Assembly: GCA_041917975.1 (NCBI GenBank)
Contig: JAYRWN010000369.1
Coordinates: forward strand, 1 to 22,828
From: JAYRWN01 sp041917975
GTDB taxonomy: Bacteria; Bacteroidota; Bacteroidia; Chitinophagales; Saprospiraceae
Direction of reading: 5' to 3'
Length of the DNA: 22,828 nucleotides
The notes below the pieces were generated by a model, which saw only the letters and a program-made list of their open reading frames with translations, was not told where the DNA came from and did not search any database. Both the position numbers and the translations under genes were made by a program. Shown piece after piece: positions 18,233 through 22,828 of the stretch. Position 1 is the stretch's first letter. Each line of letters begins with the position of its first letter.

Positions 18233-18826
18233 ATGGTCCTCGATATCTGTGTTTTACTTATTGGTGTTTTTGCCTTCAGGATGGGATATACCCAGGGAGT
18301 GATAAAAGCCATCTTTACTATTTTAGGTATCATGATCGGGCTTTTATTTGCGCTGAAGTTATCTCCCGTAGTTATTAATTTTTTGGAGAAATTGTTAAAT
18401 CAAGAAAATGTTTTTTTGTTCCTCGGCGGATTTATTCTTACGTATGGTGTGATATTATTTATCATCTGGTTCACCGGGAATCGCCTGGAACATGTCTTTA
18501 CTACTTTGAAAATTAACTTTATAAACAAAATATTAGGGGGCGCCATCCTGACCTTAGTGTTTTTAGTTGGCTTTGGTTATATAGTTTGGTTCTTAGAGAG
18601 AACCAAACTGGTCGGCGAAAAGACTAAAACCAGTTCATTTTCTTATCCGGCTTTGGCTAAAATTCCAGAAGAGACTAAAAGTATTTTAACTAAAACCAAA
18701 CCTTTATTTAAAGAGTTTTGGAGTAAATCCGTTAAGATAGCAGAGGGACTTAAAGATGCAGCTGAGCAATCAAACCAGCCGGGAACTTCTGCACCGGTAG
18801 ATGAACATTCATCAAACTCCAAATAA
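18233..18826 (+). CDS. CvpA-family inner-membrane protein
   Basis: 197 residues with four predicted membrane helices (about 1-17, 23-45, 59-80, 98-120) and a hydrophilic tail rich in Ser, Glu and Lys. The RMGYTQGVIKAIF segment between helices 1 and 2 is the usual CvpA signature. CvpA was first described as needed for colicin V production; in many bacteria it affects envelope integrity, and its molecular role remains unsettled. The ATG at 18233 is preceded directly by AAGGA, too close for a normal ribosome-binding site, which fits the weak use of such sites in Bacteroidota. It is divergent from the small secreted protein gene and convergent with the PorP/SprF-family gene. Confidence 0.85.
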   Translation: MVLDICVLLIGVFAFRMGYTQGVIKAIFTILGIMIGLLFALKLSPVVINFLEKLLNQENVFLFLGGFILTYGVILFIIWFTGNRLEHVFTTLKINFINKILGGAILTLVFLVGFGYIVWFLERTKLVGEKTKTSSFSYPALAKIPEETKSILTKTKPLFKEFWSKSVKIAEGLKDAAEQSNQPGTSAPVDEHSSNSK

Positions 18827-18834
18827 CCAAAGTT

Positions 18835-18923
18835 AATAGAGAAAAGGGAGAGGCAATCAAAGAAACCATCCATACTTCCACCATTCACAAACGCAACGGT
18901 TTCAGGAAAAAATTACCTCTCCC
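18835..18923 (-). terminator. Long-stem hairpin with T-rich tail after the PorP/SprF-family gene
   Basis: GGGAGAGGCAATC (18846-18858) faces AATTACCTCTCCC (18911-18923). On the plus strand two positions mismatch; on the minus strand both become G-U pairs, so the RNA would have a continuous 13-bp stem. A second nested stem GAAACC/GGTTTC (18862-18867 with 18898-18903) closes a 30-base loop. After the stem the minus strand reads TTTTCTCTATT. This fits a terminator or 3' structured element of the minus-strand transcript, 31 bases past its stop codon. The loop is much longer than in usual terminators, so a small structured RNA is an alternative. Confidence 0.45.
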
Positions 18924-18954
18924 CTAATAAAAATACTGAGAAAAAAAGTGTTTC

Positions 18955-19995
18955 TTAAAAGGCCGGACACTTAAGTCTGCTTCTTTGGCGGGTGGGCCGA
19001 TCAAACTCAAAATATTTTATTATTGATAATTCGGGACCACCAAACCCAGAGCTAGCCCTGGCCAAATTCGAAATATTAATATCGAAAGAAAAGGTATAAA
19101 CCGTATTGCGATAATCGTATCTTACTGATCCCACCACCGCATCACTTTGGAACCTGCCGTCATTATAAGTCCATCGTAACCAAGCTCCAGCGTATAAAGA
19201 ATAAAGTGGACGTAGGTAAGTGCGCGCTTCCTTAGTAATCTTTAAAAAAGTACCACCATTTATTTCACGGTGTGGTCCTTGATTCATTAAGATAACACTA
19301 GGCTTGAGAGTTGTGAACCACCCCAGGTTATAGCTGCCCCCGAAATGGAATACATAACGAGGCTGAAGAAATTGCCCTTCCTGATAATTTTTATCACCGG
19401 TAAATGAATAAAAAGCCCGGTTAATATGAAACATGGATACACCTAGATGAAATGATTCACCCCGGCCAAAAGGCACAAACCAAGCAGCGCCACCGGACAA
19501 ATCATAATTAATGATATTGTTGTCAAAATTTTCATTAAAAATACCAGGGTCTTGCTCAAATAACTTTAAATCTGCTAAATCAATCTTATTTTGAATAATA
19601 CCATGACGCATGCCTAGTGAAATTATATGATCACCCTCACGGTTCAATGCTTTTAGGTACGATAGTGAAATCGCTCCATCAAATGACTGGTATTTTAAAT
19701 CACCGGCTTGATCTGCCATTAATTGTATGCCTACTCCGAACTCATCGCCCCGCCCTAATCCATGGTAAGCTTTGCCGTCTGCAGAGGCAACAAAAGTTTG
19801 ATAACCTTTGGTGAAACTCTGCCATTGACTTCTGTAATTAGCAATCAAACGAATATCTTCATTGATCAGGGCAGTCATAGCGGGATTTAAGAAGGTTGGC
19901 GATGCGTGAATATGGGACAAATGAATATCTTGACCCCGCCCCCTTTCATGCACCAGCAGCACCATTAAAATTGTTAAGTAAAATACACTTTTCAT
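18955..19995 (-). CDS. PorP/SprF-family type IX secretion outer-membrane protein
   Basis: 346 residues from ATG at 19995, chosen because TTGGAG lies directly before it; a TTG two codons upstream is also possible. The N-terminus is a signal peptide (hydrophobic VFYLTILMVLLV, then an unusually charged HERGRG before Q-D). The mature start matches the family well: DIHLSHIHASPTFLNPAM, then RLIANYRSQW and a YQTF segment. The rest alternates beta strands typical of an outer-membrane barrel, with an SPTFLNPAM-to-C-terminus length normal for the family. PorP/SprF proteins help deliver or anchor T9SS cargo, and SprF serves SprB, which is encoded just upstream. Here the upstream same-strand gene is also a repeat adhesin with a type B signal, so this is probably its dedicated partner. 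The 546-base gap between them is long for an operon. Confidence 0.9.
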   Translation of the reverse strand: MKSVFYLTILMVLLVHERGRGQDIHLSHIHASPTFLNPAMTALINEDIRLIANYRSQWQSFTKGYQTFVASADGKAYHGLGRGDEFGVGIQLMADQAGDLKYQSFDGAISLSYLKALNREGDHIISLGMRHGIIQNKIDLADLKLFEQDPGIFNENFDNNIINYDLSGGAAWFVPFGRGESFHLGVSMFHINRAFYSFTGDKNYQEGQFLQPRYVFHFGGSYNLGWFTTLKPSVILMNQGPHREINGGTFLKITKEARTYLRPLYSLYAGAWLRWTYNDGRFQSDAVVGSVRYDYRNTVYTFSFDINISNLARASSGFGGPELSIIKYFEFDRPTRQRSRLKCPAF

Positions 19996-20541
19996 CTCCA
20001 ATATATTAAGCAGTTAAAAATTCTATCATGATCCATTGCTGAATCTATAATAGACTGGTGGTAAAAGGATTTAAATTAAATGCATGCACACAGTACTAGC
20101 CTCAGCCAGGACTGCTCATGAGATAAATTAAATCATGGTGGGGGGATGAACTTATGGGGGGTAAAAAACTTACTACACAATGTGAAATCATCAGATTGTG
20201 CTCAACAAAATTATTATAGGAGACTGTGGAAGGGATTGGAAATTCCCAGGTCATGGCCTGGCGGGGCGCCATTCCATTAGCCATGGAACATGAATCCATG
20301 GTAAAGTAATTTTTCCAAAAACTGGAAAAACCTTGTGTTTGAAACTTGTTAGTTTTCAACAGTATCCTTTTAAGCTAATATTTGTTGCCAGTTTTTACTC
20401 TGGTCATAACCTATAGCTCCTAAAACGTACCAAAAAGTGTTAAAATTTTGTGATCCATTTTAGGTACCGGTTATTTTATGTCTCAGAAATTTATGGTTTT
20501 GTGGTATAAGTATATTTTAATTTATTCATATTTAATATTTT
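19996..20541. other. Non-coding gap between adhesin and PorP/SprF-family gene
   Basis: No convincing gene. An 85-codon frame on the minus strand (20102-20359) has only a TTG start and no recognisable content. The left and right parts are AT-rich, but 20238-20301 is GC-rich and dense in palindromes: CCAGG-TCATGG-CCTGG (20246-20261), GGCG-GGG-CGCC, and two CCATGG sites nine bases apart (20281-20301). A 7-bp inverted repeat CCTAAAA/TTTTAGG spans about 20418-20464. No intrinsic terminator is visible directly after the adhesin stop codon, so transcription may run through to the PorP/SprF-family gene. Confidence 0.5.
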
Positions 20542-22828
20542 TTACCTAATGACTGTAATATTTCCTTTTAGAAACCGCAGATTTCCTTCCGAGCACCTGA
20601 CTTGAACCAGGTATACAAAAACGCCTTGGTTGACCGGTTGATTTTTATAAATGCCGTCCCATTTTAAATCATGATTAAATGATTCAAATATTAGTTCACC
20701 CCAACGATTGTAAACTTGTACTTTCTCAATTTCCGCTTTCCCGGTATTTCTTATTTCAAAATAGTCGTTAAATCCGTCGTTATTAGGAGTGAGTGCGTTG
20801 GCAATTTCTATTTTTCCAACTTCGCAATCGTCAATGACAATGACTCTAACCTGTATTTCTTCACTACAACCAATTGCCGAAACTGCTACCAATTTATAGG
20901 TTGTAGTTTGTTTCGGTTTTACGTTTAATATTTGACATTGTTTGCAGATCAAATTACCCTCTTCATCATACCAGTCGAAAACAGCAGGGTTTGCAGTTTT
21001 AGGTCTTAGGGTAACAGCTTCGCCTAAATTTATGGTTACATCTGGCATGGGTTCTAAACCTATCGGAGGAATAATAGTGACGGTAACCGCAGATCTTAAA
21101 ATTTGACCTTTGCAACCTTGTGCAGTCACGTAATATGTGGTGGTTTTGTCTGGAGATGCCGTTGGTGTATTACAACGTGTACAGGACAAAGTTGGATCTG
21201 GCTCCCAGGTCAATACCAATGGTTCAGTATTCTTTAATTCTAAAATTACTGATTCTCCTGGGCATATTTCGTAGTTATTGCTAATGAGTTTTAGCTCCTC
21301 TAAGACGGTAATTTTATGAGTGATTATACTATCACAACCTATGGAAGAGATTAACATCTCTATGATTGTTTCTGATGTATTGTAACGTTCAGTACCTATT
21401 TGGACGAATTCTCCTGCACATGCGATATGGAATATTGTCGTGTCTTTAATGGGTAGAGCATGAACTATTAATTCAATAATTGAATCACAACCAAACCTAT
21501 TAGTCAATCTAGTCGAGTATTGGCCCGCTTTAGTAATTAGTTGTCCAGCAAAGTTAATTGTGTCTCCTTTGCATAGGTTTTCTTCCTCAATAATACGATG
21601 TGTTGGATTCTCAATTATGGTCAGAATTTCGATACTATCGCAACCGTTGATACCTTTCCAGGGCAGATAATATACTCCCGGTTTGTTATAACTATTGTTT
21701 TTATAATCTAAGGAGTCTCCTTTACAGATATAAACCTCGGTATAAGATGTGTCATTGGCAATTATATTTAAAGTAAGTTCAATAATTGAGTCACAGCCAA
21801 AGATGGAAGTTAAAGTATCATAATATACACCAGACTTGAATAGATTATAATTATTGAATTCGAATATTTCCCCGTCACAAATTGCTGTTTTTATTTTATT
21901 TGTATCCTGTTCTATGTAAATAATATCTGAGATAATTATAGAGTCACATCCACTAATACTCTTTAAAGTATCAACATATGTACCTGGCTCAGAAATTATT
22001 TTTCCATTATAAGTAAGAGATTCTCCATGACAAAGGTATATTTTAGAATTTGTATGTATATTTTCAATAACATCTAAGATTATCGTAATTGTAGAATCAC
22101 ATCCTTGTGTTGAAATATACTTATCAGTAAACGCACCGGAATTTGTTAGAATATTTCCATTGAATATGTATTCCTGGCCTTTACAAATTTGTACGAATAA
22201 AGTATCTGTAATTTTAGGAAGTACTTTTAAATCCAGATGGATTACTGAATCACAGCCGTAGTAGTTCTTTAATGTTTTTGTAAATACGCCTGAGTTGTTT
22301 AAATCCTCACCAGCAAAAGGGTAATTTTCACCACTGCAAATAGTGGCATTAAGGAATGTTTCGCTCGTTTTAAGAATTGATAAAGTGATTATTACGATAG
22401 AGTCGCAACCAAAGGTGCTGACCAATGTGGTATCGTAAGTACCGGCGACGGATAAGCTGCGGCCGAAGAAGTCGAAAGTACTGCCGGAGCAGATGGCTGC
22501 GGTGGAAGAGGAAGTCAGGACATCATTTACGGTGAGCACCAAGGTGACGATGGAGTCGCAACCGGAGGTGCTGACCAGGGTAGTATCGTAAGTACCGGGG
22601 ACGGATAAGCTGCGGCCGAAGAAGTCGAAAGTACTGCCCGAGCAGATGGCTGCTGCGGAAGAGGAAGTCAGTACATCATTCACAGTGAGCACCAAGGTGA
22701 CGATAGAGTCACAACCGGAGGTGCTGACCAGGGTAGTATCGTACGTACCGGCGACGGATAAGCTGCGGCCGAAGAAGTCGAAAGTACTGCCGGAGCAGAT
22801 GGCTGCGGTGGAAGAGGAAGTCAGGACA
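20542..22828 (-). CDS. Giant GCDS-repeat adhesin with T9SS type B signal, 5' end missing
   Basis: 761 residues are visible; the frame stays open to the window edge, so the start lies outside. The N-terminal visible part is ten units of about 51-55 residues with the pattern IC-x-G, F-x-G, GxYxxTL, GCDSI. Then come a PKD/Ig-like pair with C-x-x-C motifs (SCTRC, ICKQC) and TTTY segments, and a C-terminal gliding-motility-associated domain (CHU_C, T9SS type B) starting at IANALTPNNDGFNDYF and including YNRWGELIFES and KWDGIYKNQPVNQGVFVY. This signal type directs export through T9SS with help from a PorP/SprF protein, and such a gene follows on the same strand. The protein is probably a surface adhesin or gliding component; no ligand can be inferred. 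The outermost repeats are GC-rich and almost identical in DNA. Confidence 0.92.
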   Translation of the reverse strand, partial: VLTSSSTAAICSGSTFDFFGRSLSVAGTYDTTLVSTSGCDSIVTLVLTVNDVLTSSSAAAICSGSTFDFFGRSLSVPGTYDTTLVSTSGCDSIVTLVLTVNDVLTSSSTAAICSGSTFDFFGRSLSVAGTYDTTLVSTFGCDSIVIITLSILKTSETFLNATICSGENYPFAGEDLNNSGVFTKTLKNYYGCDSVIHLDLKVLPKITDTLFVQICKGQEYIFNGNILTNSGAFTDKYISTQGCDSTITIILDVIENIHTNSKIYLCHGESLTYNGKIISEPGTYVDTLKSISGCDSIIISDIIYIEQDTNKIKTAICDGEIFEFNNYNLFKSGVYYDTLTSIFGCDSIIELTLNIIANDTSYTEVYICKGDSLDYKNNSYNKPGVYYLPWKGINGCDSIEILTIIENPTHRIIEEENLCKGDTINFAGQLITKAGQYSTRLTNRFGCDSIIELIVHALPIKDTTIFHIACAGEFVQIGTERYNTSETIIEMLISSIGCDSIITHKITVLEELKLISNNYEICPGESVILELKNTEPLVLTWEPDPTLSCTRCNTPTASPDKTTTYYVTAQGCKGQILRSAVTVTIIPPIGLEPMPDVTINLGEAVTLRPKTANPAVFDWYDEEGNLICKQCQILNVKPKQTTTYKLVAVSAIGCSEEIQVRVIVIDDCEVGKIEIANALTPNNDGFNDYFEIRNTGKAEIEKVQVYNRWGELIFESFNHDLKWDGIYKNQPVNQGVFVYLVQVRCSEGNLRFLKGNITVIR
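21290..22393 (-). repeat. Diverged GCDS repeats of the adhesin
   Basis: Eight further repeat units share the protein pattern of the near-identical array (C-x-G ... GCDS followed by a short beta strand) but are strongly diverged in DNA and AT-rich. They look like older members of the same array, fixed near the C-terminal end of the protein. The unit nearest 21290 is the most diverged (SSIGCDSIITHKITV). Confidence 0.75.
22393..22828 (-). repeat. Near-identical 153-bp tandem repeats
   Basis: The unit beginning CTGCC recurs at 22481, 22634 and 22787, exactly 153 bp (51 codons) apart. The first two copies differ at 10 of 153 positions by hand alignment, and the third, cut by the edge after 42 bp, is identical to the first over that length. 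A fourth copy left of 22481 matches only back to about 22393. By hand count one unit is 57% GC, against 28% for 21901-22020 in the older repeats. The true copy number is unknown because the array leaves the window. Confidence 0.93.

Noticed and set aside
18643..18888. 81-codon minus-strand frame over the end of the CvpA gene
   Set aside because: Opposite a well-supported gene and running through the hairpin at 18846-18923; no domain seen.
20102..20359. 85-codon minus-strand frame
   Set aside because: TTG start only, no recognisable domain, low-complexity reading across palindromes.
20542..22695. Start of the right adhesin at the TTG at 22695
   Set aside because: The same repeat continues in frame to the window edge; this is an internal codon.
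22393..22828. CRISPR-like array
   Set aside because: The 153-bp units are contiguous, in frame and code for a protein repeat; there are no spacers.

Overview
The window looks like part of a chromosome of a gliding or surface-active member of the Bacteroidota, most likely in or near the Saprospiria. This rests on protein families and not on a database match. The families are SprB-type and GCDS-type repeat adhesins, both kinds of type IX secretion (T9SS) C-terminal signal (type A at the left edge, type B/CHU_C at the right), a PorP/SprF-family outer-membrane protein, a Bacteroidota-specific exported family usually labelled asparagine synthetase B, and exact TAnnTTTG promoter -7 boxes. Several genes appear to use TTG or GTG starts. 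I saw no rRNA, tRNA, CRISPR array, insertion sequence or phage gene.

Layout, left to right. (1) 2-4657 (+): the 3' part of a very large secreted multidomain surface protein, closed by a strong palindromic terminator. (2) A gap of about 480 bases with no convincing gene. (3) A divergent pair: a membrane-anchored von Willebrand A / amidotransferase-like protein (-) and an exported conserved protein of unknown function (+), sharing a 140-base region with a -7 box pointing each way. (4) Housekeeping genes: FabH-type ketoacyl-ACP synthase III (+), converging with an RsmB/NOP-type RNA m5C methyltransferase (-), then an HD-domain phosphohydrolase (+). (5) A 5.5-kb gene for a lipid-anchored alpha-2-macroglobulin with an intact thioester motif (+). 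(6) A small secreted protein of unknown function (-), divergent from a CvpA-family membrane protein (+). (7) A PorP/SprF-family protein (-), preceded on the same strand, after a 546-base non-coding gap, by the 3' part of a giant GCDS-repeat adhesin with a type B T9SS signal that runs off the right edge.

How they fit together. The left and right thirds make T9SS cargo. The right-hand adhesin and PorP/SprF gene reproduce the SprB-SprF order, in which the small outer-membrane protein serves its neighbouring type B cargo. The alpha-2-macroglobulin is an envelope protease trap and would fit a cell that meets foreign proteases. The central genes (fatty-acid initiation, RNA methylation, HD hydrolase, CvpA) look like ordinary chromosomal genes.

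Both window edges fall inside tandem repeats of surface-protein genes, so the ends may be assembly breaks and the true repeat numbers cannot be known from here. I did not find a clearly new multi-gene system. The best leads are the adhesin-PorP pair with its structured gap, the exported 'asparagine synthetase'-like family, the direction-biased hairpin at 18846-18923, and a cluster of perfect hairpins inside the macroglobulin gene.
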